A stretch of 64,000 nucleotides of DNA from Bacillus norwichensis (GTDB lineage Bacteria; Bacillota; Bacilli; Bacillales; Bacillaceae_C): assembly GCF_014836955.1 (NCBI RefSeq), contig NZ_JACSPV010000003.1:62001-126000 (forward strand), read 5' to 3'. The notes below the pieces were generated by a model, which saw only the letters and a program-made list of their open reading frames with translations, had not been told where the DNA came from and did not search any database. Of the stretch, positions 28,087-37,477 are shown piece by piece. How positions within the stretch are numbered: the stretch's first letter is position 1; every line of letters starts with the position of its first letter. The position numbers and the translations under genes were made by a program.

Positions 28087-28235
28087 GTCCAGTTGCAGCG
28101 CTCAGCGACTATCAGACTTCCTTCTCCTTCCTACGATAAGTCAACATCGGCTCGCCTTCGGCATCGCCGTGTTTCCTTTATCTCGTCAGGAGTCGTCCAG
28201 TCTGTACGTCGCTAAACGAGCGCTTTCACTTTTCT
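28087..28235 (+). repeat. Repeat family 1, full copy in + orientation
   Basis: This element of about 150 bases starts GTCCAGTTGCAGCGC and has the core CTACGATAAGTCAACATCGG and CGTGTTTCCTTTATCTCGTC. It ends GTCCAGTCTGTACGTCGC...CTTTTC. It is the reverse complement, with scattered changes, of the two tandem copies after frr. It folds as a long imperfect hairpin. Open frame 28043-28240 runs across it but is not a gene. Confidence 0.8.
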
Positions 28236-28338
28236 TGTAATGCGCATCGTTTTTATTTGCCAGGCTTTTAGGGTAAAATGCTATAGGGATTAAAGAGAAT
28301 AATTGTGAAAGATTGATCATATATTGGAGGTTTCACAC

Positions 28339-29640
28339 ATGCAATCAGTAAATGTTATAGGAGCGGGCTTGGCAGGAAGCGAAGCTGCTTGGCAGTTGTC
28401 CAAGCGAGGAATTCATGTTGATTTATACGAAATGAGGCCAGTTAAGCAAACGCCTGCCCATCATACTGACAAATTTGCCGAGCTCGTTTGCTCCAATTCG
28501 TTACGGGCTAATTCACTAACGAATGCAGTTGGTGTTCTGAAAGAGGAAATGAGAATTCTAGATTCACTCATTATCGAAGCTGCGGACCAATCATCTGTTC
28601 CCGCAGGCGGCGCACTGGCTGTTGACAGACATGATTTTTCGGGATATGTAACGGAGAAAATTCGCGAAAACCCGCTCATTACTATCCATCAGGAGGAAAT
28701 GACTGATTTCCCTCCTGGTATTACGATTATTGCAACAGGCCCATTGACAAGCGACAGCCTGTCCAAAAAACTCCAGGAGTTGACTGGGCAAGATCATTTG
28801 TACTTTTATGATGCAGCAGCTCCTATTATTGAAAAAGACAGCATAAATATGGATAAAGTTTATTTGAAATCACGCTATGACAAAGGGGAAGCGGCTTACC
28901 TAAATTGTCCGATGGACGAGGATGAATTCAATCGGTTCTACGAAGCACTAACTCAAGCCGAAACAGTTCCACTGAAGGAATTTGAAAAAGAAATTTTCTT
29001 TGAAGGCTGTATGCCAATTGAAGTAATGGCTCAAAGAGGAAAAAAAACCATGCTTTTTGGTCCTTTGAAACCAGTTGGGCTTGAAGATCCGAAAACTGGA
29101 AAAAAACCTTATGCCGTTGTCCAACTTCGTCAGGATGATGCTGCGGGCACACTTTATAATATAGTAGGATTTCAGACTCATCTTAAATGGGGGCCGCAAA
29201 AAGAGGTGCTCAGGCTGATTCCTGGATTGGAAGAAGTCGAGATCGTCCGTTATGGTGTCATGCACCGCAACACGTTTATCAATTCTCCGTCCGTTCTAAA
29301 TCGAACATATCAATTTAAGGAAAGGGATGATCTATTCTTTGCAGGGCAAATGACTGGGGTTGAGGGTTATGTGGAATCAGCAGCCAGCGGTTTGGTTGCA
29401 GGTTTAAATGCTGCCTTACTGGCACAGGGAAAAGAGCCGACAGTTTTTCCGAAGGAAACTATGATTGGAAGTATGGCCCATTATATTACATCTACTAGTT
29501 CCAAGACGTTTCAGCCGATGAATGTCAATTTTGGATTGCTTCCGGAACTGCCTCAAAGAATTAAAAATAAAAAACTGAAGTATGAACAATATGCTGAACG
29601 TGCCTTAAGCTCCATTCGAATCTTAGCACAAAATATATAA
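28339..29640 (+). CDS. trmFO: tRNA (uracil54-C5)-methyltransferase TrmFO
   Basis: TrmFO makes ribothymidine 54 in tRNA with methylenetetrahydrofolate and FAD. The N-terminal FAD-binding [13 protein letters not shown] and the family stretches [27 protein letters not shown] and [10 protein letters not shown] are present. The C-terminal [22 protein letters not shown] is typical. ATG 28339 has GGAGG at 28326-28330; the upstream TTG (28324) overlaps that site. The length is 433 residues. Confidence 0.96.
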   Translation: MQSVNVIGAGLAGSEAAWQLSKRGIHVDLYEMRPVKQTPAHHTDKFAELVCSNSLRANSLTNAVGVLKEEMRILDSLIIEAADQSSVPAGGALAVDRHDFSGYVTEKIRENPLITIHQEEMTDFPPGITIIATGPLTSDSLSKKLQELTGQDHLYFYDAAAPIIEKDSINMDKVYLKSRYDKGEAAYLNCPMDEDEFNRFYEALTQAETVPLKEFEKEIFFEGCMPIEVMAQRGKKTMLFGPLKPVGLEDPKTGKKPYAVVQLRQDDAAGTLYNIVGFQTHLKWGPQKEVLRLIPGLEEVEIVRYGVMHRNTFINSPSVLNRTYQFKERDDLFFAGQMTGVEGYVESAASGLVAGLNAALLAQGKEPTVFPKETMIGSMAHYITSTSSKTFQPMNVNFGLLPELPQRIKNKKLKYEQYAERALSSIRILAQNI

Positions 29641-29646
29641 TTTCCT

Positions 29647-29675
29647 TTGCGTGAAAAAATGAATTGTGATAATAT
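29647..29675 (+). promoter_or_regulatory. Possible promoter for xerC-hslVU-codY
   Basis: TTGCGT at 29647-29652 and TAATAT at 29670-29675, 17 bases apart, in the 64-base gap after trmFO. There is no terminator between trmFO and xerC, so it may only supplement readthrough. Confidence 0.4.
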
Positions 29676-29704
29676 TTAGAAGGCTTTAAAATCGAGGTGG
29701 GGAG

Positions 29705-30592
29705 ATGAAGGATCAGATCCGTTCATTTTTGGAATACTTGCAGATTGAAAAGAACTATTCATCTTACACAGTCGAATTTTATAAAAAAGATATTGAGCAT
29801 TTCTGTTTGTTCATGAAAGAACAGAGCATTGAAATGTTTGACGACGTAGAGTATTTCGACGCCCGTCTCTATGTATCTTCATTGTATGAACAGCAATATG
29901 CAAGGACGAGTGCTGCCAGGAAAATATCTAGTCTGCGAAGTTTCTTCAAGTTTTTGTTAAGGGAAAAGATTGTACATGAAAATCCTTTTATTTTGGTCAT
30001 TCAGCCTAAAAAAGGAGTAAGGCTTCCTAGCTTTCTTTATGAAGAGGAAATGCAGCAATTATTCGATTCCTGCGATGATTCGACGCCATTGGGAAAGCGA
30101 AACCTTGCGTTGATAGAATTGTTGTATGCTACTGGGATCAGGGTAAGCGAATGTGCTAATATCATGATGAATGATATAGACTTTGACTTCTCAACCATTC
30201 TCGTAAAGGGAAAAGGTAGGAAAGAACGGTATGTCCCTTTTGGAATTTTTGCTGCCAAGGCAATTGAGTCCTATATGAATGATGCAAGAAGTATGCTGGT
30301 CCGAGGCTCTGAACACCGGAGTTTGTTTGTGAATGCCAGAGGTGGCCCTTTGACTGAAAGGGGAATCCGTCATGTCCTCAATGACATAATGAAAAAGGCG
30401 TCTTTATCTGGGAAAATCCACCCGCATATGTTTCGTCATAGCTTTGCGACACACATGCTAAACAATGGAGCGGATATGAGGACTGTCCAGGAATTGCTCG
30501 GGCATACCCACCTGTCATCAACGCAGGTCTATACCCATGTTACAAAAGAACATTTAAGGAAAACATATATGAATAGTCATCCACGGGCTTGA
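29705..30592 (+). CDS. xerC: Tyrosine recombinase XerC (CodV)
   Basis: XerC resolves chromosome dimers at dif together with XerD. The N-terminal SAM-like domain (residues 1-90) is followed by the catalytic domain: Arg146 in ATGIRVSE, the HPHMFRHSFATHML box, LGHTHLSSTQVY, and nucleophile Tyr276 in QVYTHVTKEHL. The length is 295 residues. As in B. subtilis it leads the xerC-hslV-hslU-codY operon; hslV starts 18 bases after its stop. Confidence 0.94.
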   Translation: MKDQIRSFLEYLQIEKNYSSYTVEFYKKDIEHFCLFMKEQSIEMFDDVEYFDARLYVSSLYEQQYARTSAARKISSLRSFFKFLLREKIVHENPFILVIQPKKGVRLPSFLYEEEMQQLFDSCDDSTPLGKRNLALIELLYATGIRVSECANIMMNDIDFDFSTILVKGKGRKERYVPFGIFAAKAIESYMNDARSMLVRGSEHRSLFVNARGGPLTERGIRHVLNDIMKKASLSGKIHPHMFRHSFATHMLNNGADMRTVQELLGHTHLSSTQVYTHVTKEHLRKTYMNSHPRA

Positions 30593-30609
30593 AGACAAGG
30601 AGGTAAACA

Positions 30610-31152
30610 ATGGATAAGTTCCATGCAACGACAATATTCGCCGTTCATCATAAAGGCAAAAGCGCCATGGCCGGTGATGGGCAAGTGACATTTGGAAATG
30701 CAGTTGTAATGAAACATACTGCACGCAAGGTGCGTAAACTATTCAATGGTAAAGTATTGGCCGGTTTTGCAGGATCAGTGGCAGATGCTTTTACACTATT
30801 TGAGAAGTTCGAAGGAAAGCTGGAGGAATTCAATGGGAACCTGTCAAGAGCCGCAGTTGAATTAGCAAAGGAATGGCGCAGTGACAAGGTTTTAAGAAAA
30901 CTTGAAGCTATGTTGATTGTAATGGATGAAACAGATTTGCTGCTCATTTCCGGTACAGGAGAGGTCATTGAACCAGATGATGGGATTCTGGCCATAGGAT
31001 CAGGAGGCAATTACGCACTTTCTGCTGGCAGAGCTTTGAAAAATTATGCGGCTGAGCATCTCACTGCAAAAGAAATGGCAAAAGCTGCATTGGAAATTGC
31101 GGCGGATATATGCGTCTACACAAATCGACAAATAATTGTCGAAGAATTGTAA
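30610..31152 (+). CDS. hslV: ATP-dependent protease subunit HslV (ClpQ/CodW)
   Basis: HslV is the proteasome-like peptidase of the HslVU protease. It begins [30 protein letters not shown]. The conserved [14 protein letters not shown] and ATP-independent core motifs ([32 protein letters not shown]) are all present. The length is 180 residues. ATG 30610 has AAGGAGG at ideal distance. The B. subtilis protein starts Met-Ser and has been reported to use that serine; here residue 2 is Asp, so Thr7 after a propeptide is the more likely nucleophile. Confidence 0.94.
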   Translation: MDKFHATTIFAVHHKGKSAMAGDGQVTFGNAVVMKHTARKVRKLFNGKVLAGFAGSVADAFTLFEKFEGKLEEFNGNLSRAAVELAKEWRSDKVLRKLEAMLIVMDETDLLLISGTGEVIEPDDGILAIGSGGNYALSAGRALKNYAAEHLTAKEMAKAALEIAADICVYTNRQIIVEEL

Positions 31153-31198
31153 CACATGTCGAACGCGCAATACGTTACTGTAAGAGGGAGGGACTATT

Positions 31199-32614
31199 TT
31201 GACAATCGTTAACAATGGAGCCGCCATGACTCCTAGGCAAATTGTTGAAAAGCTCGATCAATATATCATCGGTCAAAATGAGGCGAAGAGATCAGTGGCG
31301 GTGGCACTCCGCAATCGTTACCGCAGGGGGCTTTTAAGCGAAGAACTGAGAGATGAGATTATCCCGAAAAACATTCTGATGATGGGACCCACCGGTGTCG
31401 GAAAGACTGAAATTGCCCGTCGTTTGGCTAAAATGGTTGGAGCTCCGTTTGTGAAAGTGGAGGCGACCAAATTTACCGAAGTGGGTTATGTAGGTCGTGA
31501 TGTCGAATCAATGGTTCGCGATTTAGCTGAAACATCGATCAGGATTGTCAAAGAAGAGAAAATGCAGGAAGTAAGGGGGCGTGCGGAGAAACAGGCGAAC
31601 CGCCGTCTTGTTGAGCTGCTTGTACCAAGAAAAAAGAAAGCTGAGAACTTTAAGAATCCTTTTGAAATGATCTTTGGCGGAAACCAGCAGTCTGAAAGTT
31701 CATCAACTCAAGATGAGCAGGAAGATTTGAGCATCCGTGAAAAAAGAAGGGTCATTGAAGAAAAGCTTGCAAATGGAGAACTCGAAGACGAAATTGTGCA
31801 AGTGGAGGTTGAAGAACAGCAGCCATCTATGTTTGATCTGTTCCAAGGTTCCGGCATGGAGCAGATGGGCATGAATATGCAGGACGCTTTGAGTAACCTG
31901 ATGCCTAAAAAGCTGAAGAAAAGGAAGCTTCCCGTTAAAGAGGCACGAAAAGTTTTAACGAATGATGAAGCCCAGAAGCTGATTGATATGGATGAAGTGA
32001 CGCAGATGGCAATTTTCAAGGCGGAACAAACAGGGATTATCTTTATTGATGAAATTGATAAAATCGCCAGCAAAAGCCAGTCTTCATCTGCTGATGTTTC
32101 AAGAGAAGGCGTCCAGCGGGATATCCTTCCGATTGTCGAAGGCTCAACAGTGGTAACCAAATATGGACCAGTTAAAACCGACTACATTTTATTTATTGCT
32201 GCCGGTGCCTTCCATATGGCGAAGCCATCTGATTTGATCCCGGAACTGCAAGGTCGTTTTCCGATTCGGGTTGAACTCGAAAAACTGACAGTAGAGGACT
32301 TCTACAAAATATTGACGGAGCCCGATAATGCTTTGATTAAACAATATTCTGCATTATTGGAAACTGAAGGTATACAAATAGAATTTTCTGACGATGCTAT
32401 TAACAGGCTTGCGGAGATTGCTTTTGATGTGAACCAGAATACTGATAACATTGGAGCGAGACGTCTGCATACAATTATGGAGAAACTGCTTGAAGATTTG
32501 TCGTTCGAAGCGCCGGATGTTACGATGGAAAAAGTTGAAATTACTGCTCAATATGTGGACCAAAAACTTTCTGCAATTTCTAAAGACAAAGACTTGAGCC
32601 AGTTTATTTTATAA
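31199..32614 (+). CDS. hslU: HslVU ATPase subunit HslU (ClpY/CodX)
   Basis: HslU is the AAA+ unfoldase that feeds HslV. N-terminal [21 protein letters not shown], Walker A GPTGVGKT at about residues 63-70 and the GYVGRD pore motif are present. An intermediate domain covers about residues 110-240. Walker [12 protein letters not shown], sensor-2 [22 protein letters not shown] and the HslV-docking C-terminus LSQFIL complete it. TTG 31199 is six bases from AGAGGGAGGGA; ATG 31226 is an alternative. The length is 471 residues. Confidence 0.95.
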   Translation: MTIVNNGAAMTPRQIVEKLDQYIIGQNEAKRSVAVALRNRYRRGLLSEELRDEIIPKNILMMGPTGVGKTEIARRLAKMVGAPFVKVEATKFTEVGYVGRDVESMVRDLAETSIRIVKEEKMQEVRGRAEKQANRRLVELLVPRKKKAENFKNPFEMIFGGNQQSESSSTQDEQEDLSIREKRRVIEEKLANGELEDEIVQVEVEEQQPSMFDLFQGSGMEQMGMNMQDALSNLMPKKLKKRKLPVKEARKVLTNDEAQKLIDMDEVTQMAIFKAEQTGIIFIDEIDKIASKSQSSSADVSREGVQRDILPIVEGSTVVTKYGPVKTDYILFIAAGAFHMAKPSDLIPELQGRFPIRVELEKLTVEDFYKILTEPDNALIKQYSALLETEGIQIEFSDDAINRLAEIAFDVNQNTDNIGARRLHTIMEKLLEDLSFEAPDVTMEKVEITAQYVDQKLSAISKDKDLSQFIL

Positions 32615-32665
32615 AAAATATGTCAACAATCGTTGTAAGTTTTTAATAATTTAGGAGGAGAAACA

Positions 32666-33445
32666 ATGGAACTATTAACAAGAACTAGAACTATCAATGC
32701 GATGCTGCAAAAAGCTGCGGGAAAACCAGTAAACTTTAAGGAAATGGCTGAAATCTTATCTGATGTTATTGAGGCTAACGTATATGTATTGAGCAGAAAA
32801 GGAAAAGTGCTTGGCTATTCTGTTCGCCAGCAAATTGAAAATGACAGAATGAAAAACATGCTTGAGGAGCGTCAGTTCCCAGAAGATTATACAAAAGGCT
32901 TGTTCAATGTTTCTGAAACTTCTTCAAACATTGACGTGAACAGTGAATATTCAGCTTTTCCTGTAGAAAATAAAGATCTGTTTGCAACCGGCTTAACAAC
33001 AATCGTGCCAATTATCGGTGGCGGTGAAAGACTTGGAACATTGCTTTTGGCAAGACTTGAGCAAGAGTTTGATAATGATGATTTAATTCTTGCTGAATAC
33101 GGCGCTACAGTGGTTGGTATGGAAATTCTTCGTGAAAAAGCTGAAGAAATCGAAGAAGAAGCACGTAGCAAAGCTGTTGTACAAATGGCGATCAGCTCTC
33201 TTTCATATAGTGAATTGGAAGCAATTGAACATATTTTCGAAGAACTTAATGGAACAGAAGGCCTACTTGTTGCTTCAAAAATCGCTGATCGGGTCGGCAT
33301 TACTAGATCAGTAATTGTTAACGCACTTAGAAAATTAGAAAGTGCTGGTGTCATCGAATCTCGGTCACTTGGAATGAAAGGTACTTATATTAAAGTGTTG
33401 AACTCCAAGTTTCTTGTTGAATTGGAAAAATTAAAGTCAAACTAA
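32666..33445 (+). CDS. codY: GTP-sensing global regulator CodY
   Basis: CodY represses stationary-phase and nitrogen genes when GTP and branched-chain amino acids are high; in B. subtilis it also represses the flagellar operon. The N-terminal GAF domain begins [24 protein letters not shown]. The C-terminal winged helix has [44 protein letters not shown]. At 259 residues it is the usual length. It ends the xerC operon at a strong terminator, 198 bases before flgB. Confidence 0.97.
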   Translation: MELLTRTRTINAMLQKAAGKPVNFKEMAEILSDVIEANVYVLSRKGKVLGYSVRQQIENDRMKNMLEERQFPEDYTKGLFNVSETSSNIDVNSEYSAFPVENKDLFATGLTTIVPIIGGGERLGTLLLARLEQEFDNDDLILAEYGATVVGMEILREKAEEIEEEARSKAVVQMAISSLSYSELEAIEHIFEELNGTEGLLVASKIADRVGITRSVIVNALRKLESAGVIESRSLGMKGTYIKVLNSKFLVELEKLKSN

Positions 33446-33460
33446 AGTAATAAATGTTAC

Positions 33461-33498
33461 AAAAAGAACGTTCGAAGCCTCTTCGGACGTTCTTTTTG
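33461..33498 (+). terminator. Rho-independent terminator after codY
   Basis: Arms AAAAAGAACGTTCGAA (33461-33476) and TTCGGACGTTCTTTTT (33482-33497) pair over 16 positions with one G-U and end in a T run. It separates the codY and flagellar operons. Confidence 0.88.
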
Positions 33499-33571
33499 TT
33501 CTTTTAATAGGTATAAAGACTCATTTTTCGACTTTTTCATCGAAATTTCACCAAGTTTTTCTCAGTATGTA

Positions 33572-33600
33572 TAGACGTGGTATGACAAAGAGATTACAAT
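33572..33600 (+). promoter_or_regulatory. Putative fla/che operon promoter
   Basis: TAGACG at 33572-33577, a 17-base spacer and TACAAT at 33595-33600, ahead of flgB. No clean sigma-D site (TAAA-N15-GCCGATAT) or CodY box was found in the 100 bases upstream. Confidence 0.5.
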
Positions 33601-33643
33601 AGTGGATAGTTTAGGAAAAAGAAAAAATTGGCAGGTGCTAAAT

Positions 33644-34033
33644 TTGAATCTCTTCTCTGGCAGTTTTCAAACGATAGAACGTTCTTTAGATTATTCTGCA
33701 TTGAAGCATGAAGTAACTGCTCAAAACATTGCCAATGCTGATACGCCGAACTATAAGGGCAAGAAAGTGAGCTTCGGGAAAGTGTTTGATGATGCGATTT
33801 CTGCTGCAAAATTACGGACAACTGATCCCAGGCATATGAACAGCCAAGGGCAGAAAAATGACAGTATCACTATTTCAGATGGACGGACTCAATATGGACA
33901 TAATGGCAACAATGTCGATATTGATAAAGAAATGTCTGATCTTGCGACAAATCAGATTTATTACAGTGTGTTGACAGAAAGATTAAGTGGAAAATTTAAT
34001 TTATTACAAAATGTGATTAAGGGAGGAAAGTAA
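33644..34033 (+). CDS. flgB: Flagellar basal-body rod protein FlgB
   Basis: FlgB is a proximal rod subunit. The start is TTG 33644: it gives MNLFSGSFQTIERSLDYSALKHEV, matching the B. subtilis protein. It has AGGTG six bases upstream, whereas the longer frame from 33602 has no conserved N-terminus. The rod signature NIANADTPNYKGKKVSF and the C-terminal NQIYYSVLTERLSGKFNLLQNVI are present. The length is 129 residues. It is the first gene of the flagellar operon. Confidence 0.93.
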   Translation: MNLFSGSFQTIERSLDYSALKHEVTAQNIANADTPNYKGKKVSFGKVFDDAISAAKLRTTDPRHMNSQGQKNDSITISDGRTQYGHNGNNVDIDKEMSDLATNQIYYSVLTERLSGKFNLLQNVIKGGK

Positions 34034-34035
34034 TA

Positions 34036-34494
34036 GTGACAATGTTCTATTCGATGGGAATTTCTTCCTCCGCATTGACTGCTCAGCGTTTAAGGTTGGA
34101 TGTAATTTCCTCCAATATGGCAAATGTCGATACTACGAGGGAAAAGCTTGTAGATGGAGAATGGCAGCCCTACAGAAGAAAAATGGTCGTAATGCAACCG
34201 AATGAAAATTCGTTTTCTTCAGCCCTTGATAAAGCGGTGGGCGCGAAATCTGCAAATAAAACCCCAGCGGGAGTTAAGGTGAGCAGGATTGTTGAAGACC
34301 AAACACCTTTCAAATCTGTTTATGACCCGGAACATCCTGATGCGGATGAAAATGGATATATTTATCAGTCAAATGTAGATCCGCTTCGCGAGATGGTGGA
34401 CATGATCAGCGCAACAAGATCATATGAAGCAAATGTCACTGTACTCAACTCCACTAAAGCGATGCTGATGAAGTCATTGGATATTGGAAAATAA
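34036..34494 (+). CDS. flgC: Flagellar basal-body rod protein FlgC
   Basis: FlgC is a proximal rod subunit exported by the flagellar type III system. GTG 34036 follows GGGAGGA. The N-terminal rod motif (ALTAQRLRLDVISSNMANVDTT) and C-terminal helix (VDPLREMVDMISATRSYEANVTVLNSTKAMLMKSLDIGK) are both typical. The length is 152 residues. It starts two bases after flgB. Confidence 0.95.
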   Translation: MTMFYSMGISSSALTAQRLRLDVISSNMANVDTTREKLVDGEWQPYRRKMVVMQPNENSFSSALDKAVGAKSANKTPAGVKVSRIVEDQTPFKSVYDPEHPDADENGYIYQSNVDPLREMVDMISATRSYEANVTVLNSTKAMLMKSLDIGK

Positions 34495-34512
34495 TGATCG
34501 GGGAGGCAGTGA

Positions 34513-34827
34513 ATGATGCAAATCAATCCAATAATCTCTCATTTGCCAAGTACTTCTTCAATAAACGGTGCTTCTAAGCAAAGTGAGATTGAAAATTTAA
34601 ATAAAAGGAATAATTTTGGGGATTATTTAAAAAATGCAGTTCAGGATTTGAACAATCTGCAAATTCAATCCGACAAAGCGACCACAATGTTTGCAGAAGG
34701 TAAGAAAATAGATTTGCATGATGTGATGGTTTCTAGCCAGAAAGCGTCCATATCGATGCAGGCAGCGCTCGAAATTAGAAATAAGGCTGTCGAGGCATAC
34801 CAAGAAATCATGCGAATGCAAGTGTAA
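34513..34827 (+). CDS. fliE: Flagellar hook-basal body protein FliE
   Basis: FliE joins the MS ring to the rod. The 104-residue, mostly helical protein has LNNLQIQSDKATTMFAEGKKIDLHDVMVSSQKASISMQAALEIRNKAVEAYQEIMRMQV, the family C-terminus. GGGGAGG precedes the tandem ATG-ATG at 34513, so either codon could be used. It sits between flgC and fliF as in all bacilli. Confidence 0.94.
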   Translation: MMQINPIISHLPSTSSINGASKQSEIENLNKRNNFGDYLKNAVQDLNNLQIQSDKATTMFAEGKKIDLHDVMVSSQKASISMQAALEIRNKAVEAYQEIMRMQV

Positions 34828-34851
34828 CCAGAATGTTTAAGGGGATTATCG

Positions 34852-36465
34852 ATGAAAGATTTACTGTTTAAGCGTTTTTCAAATTTGAAAGAGTATTGGT
34901 TGCAAAGAACAAAAAAACAAAAGCTCGTATTTGTTTCATCGGCAATTATTTTACTGCTATTCATTATTATTCTAACGATCTTATCAACTCGTACGACAAT
35001 GGTTCCTCTCTATACGAACTTGTCTCCGTCAGAGACAGGGGCTATTAAAGAAGAGCTTGATACGAGGGGAGTAAAGTCGGAAATCACGGAGAATGGTACA
35101 ACAATAATGGTTCCTGAAGGAAACGCGGAAAACCTGATGGTCGAGCTTGCGGCAGAGGGTATCCCAAAATCAGGGAATATTGACTACTCTTTCTTCAGTG
35201 AAAACGCTGGTTTTGGCATGACAGATAATGAATTCAATGTTTTGAAACTTGATGCCACTCAGAATGAGCTGGCAACTCTAATCAAAAGCATTGATGGAAT
35301 TGAAGAAGCAAATGTAATGATTACAATGCCGGAAAAAAGTGTCTTTGTTAAAGAAAACAATGAGGAAGCATCAGCGTCAATCATTCTACATACAAAACCG
35401 GGACAAGATTTTAATGAGAAACAAATTAAATCATTGTACCACCTAGTATCAAAAAGTGTCCCTAACTTGCCGACAGATAACATTGTCATCAGAAACCAGT
35501 ATTTAGAATACTTCGACCTAAACGATGGTTCTTATGCTGACAATGGAATTGATCAGCAAATGAAAGTCAAAGAAAAGCTAGAGAGAGATATACAACGCCA
35601 AGTGCAACAGATGCTTGGAACATTGATGGGACATGATAAGGTTATCACTTCCGTTACAGCAGATATTGATTTTACCCAAGAAAACAGGGAGGAAAACCTT
35701 GTTACTCCTGTAGATGAAGAAAATATGCGAGGAATTGCCATTAGCGCTCAAAGAATCACAGAAACATTTTCAGGTGATGAAGCTCAAGCTGGCGGTATTC
35801 CGCAAGGCGGTGATCCAGCAGATAGTGGAGCAGGCCAATACCTGGAAGGCAGCGGTAACTCAGGCGATTATGAACGATCTGAAGAAACATTAAATTATGA
35901 AGTCAATAAAGTTCGCAAGGAGATCGTGGAAAGCCCTTATAAAGTCCGGGATCTTGGTATTCAGGTCATGGTTGAACCGCCAGATTCAGAGGAGCCTGCT
36001 TCTTTCCCGGAAGAGCGAAGGGAAGATATCAGGCAGCTATTATCGACTATTGTAAGGACATCTATTGATAAAGAAAGTGGTACAGATATTTCTGACGCAG
36101 CCATTGATGAAAAGGTTGTTGTTACCGTCCAGCCGTTTAACGGGAATATGGACCGTGGAGAAACATCAGCCAAGAGCATTTTACCTTGGTGGGGATACGT
36201 TATTGGTGGACTTCTACTTGCTATCATTGCCGCTCTTATTGTCTTATGGACAAAGGCAAGAGCACGAAAAGCAGCAGAGTTTGAAGAAGTGCTTGAGGTC
36301 ACAGAAAATAAACCGGAAGAGCCTCCGCGACCGTCTATGGAAGAACTGGCTGCACAGAAAGCAGCTGAGAACCGGGAGCAGCTAGAAGAATTAGCGAAAG
36401 AGAACCCGGAACAATTTGCTAGCTTGCTGCGCGCATGGCTTGCTGAAGACGAGGAGGAGATTTAG
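34852..36465 (+). CDS. fliF: Flagellar MS-ring protein FliF
   Basis: FliF forms the membrane ring on which the flagellum is built. It has an N-terminal transmembrane helix (about residues 22-44). Ring-building motifs follow (YTNLSPSETGAIKEELDTRGV, MVELAAEGIPKSGNIDYSFF), then a low-complexity Gly/Ala/Asp-rich linker near residues 310-335. A second helix lies at about 443-465 (WWGYVIGGLLLAIIAALIVLW). The C-terminal FliG-binding tail ends PEQFASLLRAWLAEDEEE. The length is 537 residues. Confidence 0.96.
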   Translation: MKDLLFKRFSNLKEYWLQRTKKQKLVFVSSAIILLLFIIILTILSTRTTMVPLYTNLSPSETGAIKEELDTRGVKSEITENGTTIMVPEGNAENLMVELAAEGIPKSGNIDYSFFSENAGFGMTDNEFNVLKLDATQNELATLIKSIDGIEEANVMITMPEKSVFVKENNEEASASIILHTKPGQDFNEKQIKSLYHLVSKSVPNLPTDNIVIRNQYLEYFDLNDGSYADNGIDQQMKVKEKLERDIQRQVQQMLGTLMGHDKVITSVTADIDFTQENREENLVTPVDEENMRGIAISAQRITETFSGDEAQAGGIPQGGDPADSGAGQYLEGSGNSGDYERSEETLNYEVNKVRKEIVESPYKVRDLGIQVMVEPPDSEEPASFPEERREDIRQLLSTIVRTSIDKESGTDISDAAIDEKVVVTVQPFNGNMDRGETSAKSILPWWGYVIGGLLLAIIAALIVLWTKARARKAAEFEEVLEVTENKPEEPPRPSMEELAAQKAAENREQLEELAKENPEQFASLLRAWLAEDEEEI

Positions 36466-36469
36466 AGAA

Positions 36470-37477
36470 ATGGAAAAAAAGCAAAAAATGTCAGCCCTTC
36501 AAAAGGCCGCAGTACTTCTCATTTCTCTTGGTCCCGATACTGCTTCAAAAATCTATAAACAGTTGACAGAAAAAGAAGTAGAAAAACTGACGATGGAAAT
36601 TTCCAGTCTTAGAAACGTGACGCCTGAAAGAAAAGATAGGGTGGTCAATGAATTTCATCACATTGCCCTTGCCCAAAAATATATTACACAAGGCGGTTTG
36701 GACTATGCCAAAGTAGTGCTGGAAAAGGCGTTCGGTTATGAAGAGGCTTCAAAAATGCTGAAAAAGCTTAACGCTTCGTTGCAGGTTCGTCCATTTGATT
36801 TTGCAAAAAGGGCAGATGCGGGGCAAATTTTACATTTTATTCAAAATGAGCATCCGCAAACAATTGCGTTGGTCCTTTCGTATTTAGATCCAGAAAAGGC
36901 TGGTCAAATTTTGTCGGAGCTTCCGAATGATACGCAAGCTGATATTGCAAGAAGAATCGCAGTTATGGATGGGACATCTCCAGACGTTATCCGTGAGGTG
37001 GAAGAAATACTTAAAAGAAAGTTGTCTGCTACTGTTACGGACGATTATTCACAAAGTGGCGGTATCGAATCGATTGTTCAGGTCCTTCAAGGGGTTGACC
37101 GTGCAACTGAGAAAACCATTCTCGATACTCTAGGCATCCAAGATCCTGGACTTGCAGAAGATATCAGGGAAAGAATGTTTGTCTTTGAAGACATCGTTAT
37201 TTTGGACAATCTTTCCATTCAGCGTGTGATCAGAGAATGTGACAGCGATGACTTAATGCTGGCACTTAGAGTAGCCAGTGATGAAGTGAAGGAAACGATC
37301 TTCAATAATATGTCTACTAGGATGGCAGTGACGTTGCAGGAAGAAATTGAATTGATGGGACCTGTACGTTTACGTGAAATTGAAGAAGCTCAATCAAGCA
37401 TTGTGGCTATTATCCGCAGACTGGAAGATGCTGGAGAAATTATCCTTGCTCGCGGAGGGGATGAAATCATTGTCTAA
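36470..37477 (+). CDS. fliG: Flagellar motor switch protein FliG
   Basis: FliG is the rotor protein that interacts with stator MotA and mounts on FliF. It starts MEKKQKMSALQKAAVLLISLGPDTASKIYK. The middle EHPQTIALVLSYLDPEKAGQILSELP and the C-terminal torque helix region LMLALRVASDEVKETIFNNMSTRMAVTLQEEIELMGPVRL are present. ATG 36470 has GAGGAGGAG upstream; the frame is open back into fliF. The length is 335 residues. Confidence 0.96.
   Translation: MEKKQKMSALQKAAVLLISLGPDTASKIYKQLTEKEVEKLTMEISSLRNVTPERKDRVVNEFHHIALAQKYITQGGLDYAKVVLEKAFGYEEASKMLKKLNASLQVRPFDFAKRADAGQILHFIQNEHPQTIALVLSYLDPEKAGQILSELPNDTQADIARRIAVMDGTSPDVIREVEEILKRKLSATVTDDYSQSGGIESIVQVLQGVDRATEKTILDTLGIQDPGLAEDIRERMFVFEDIVILDNLSIQRVIRECDSDDLMLALRVASDEVKETIFNNMSTRMAVTLQEEIELMGPVRLREIEEAQSSIVAIIRRLEDAGEIILARGGDEIIV

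Noticed and set aside
28043-28240. 65-codon open frame in the topA-trmFO spacer
   Set aside because: It runs through two mobile repeats and has no start signal.
33499-33571. CodY box or sigma-D promoter before flgB
   Set aside because: Several A+T-rich stretches look loosely similar, but none matches AATTTTCWGAAAATT or TAAA-N15-GCCGATAT well enough to call.
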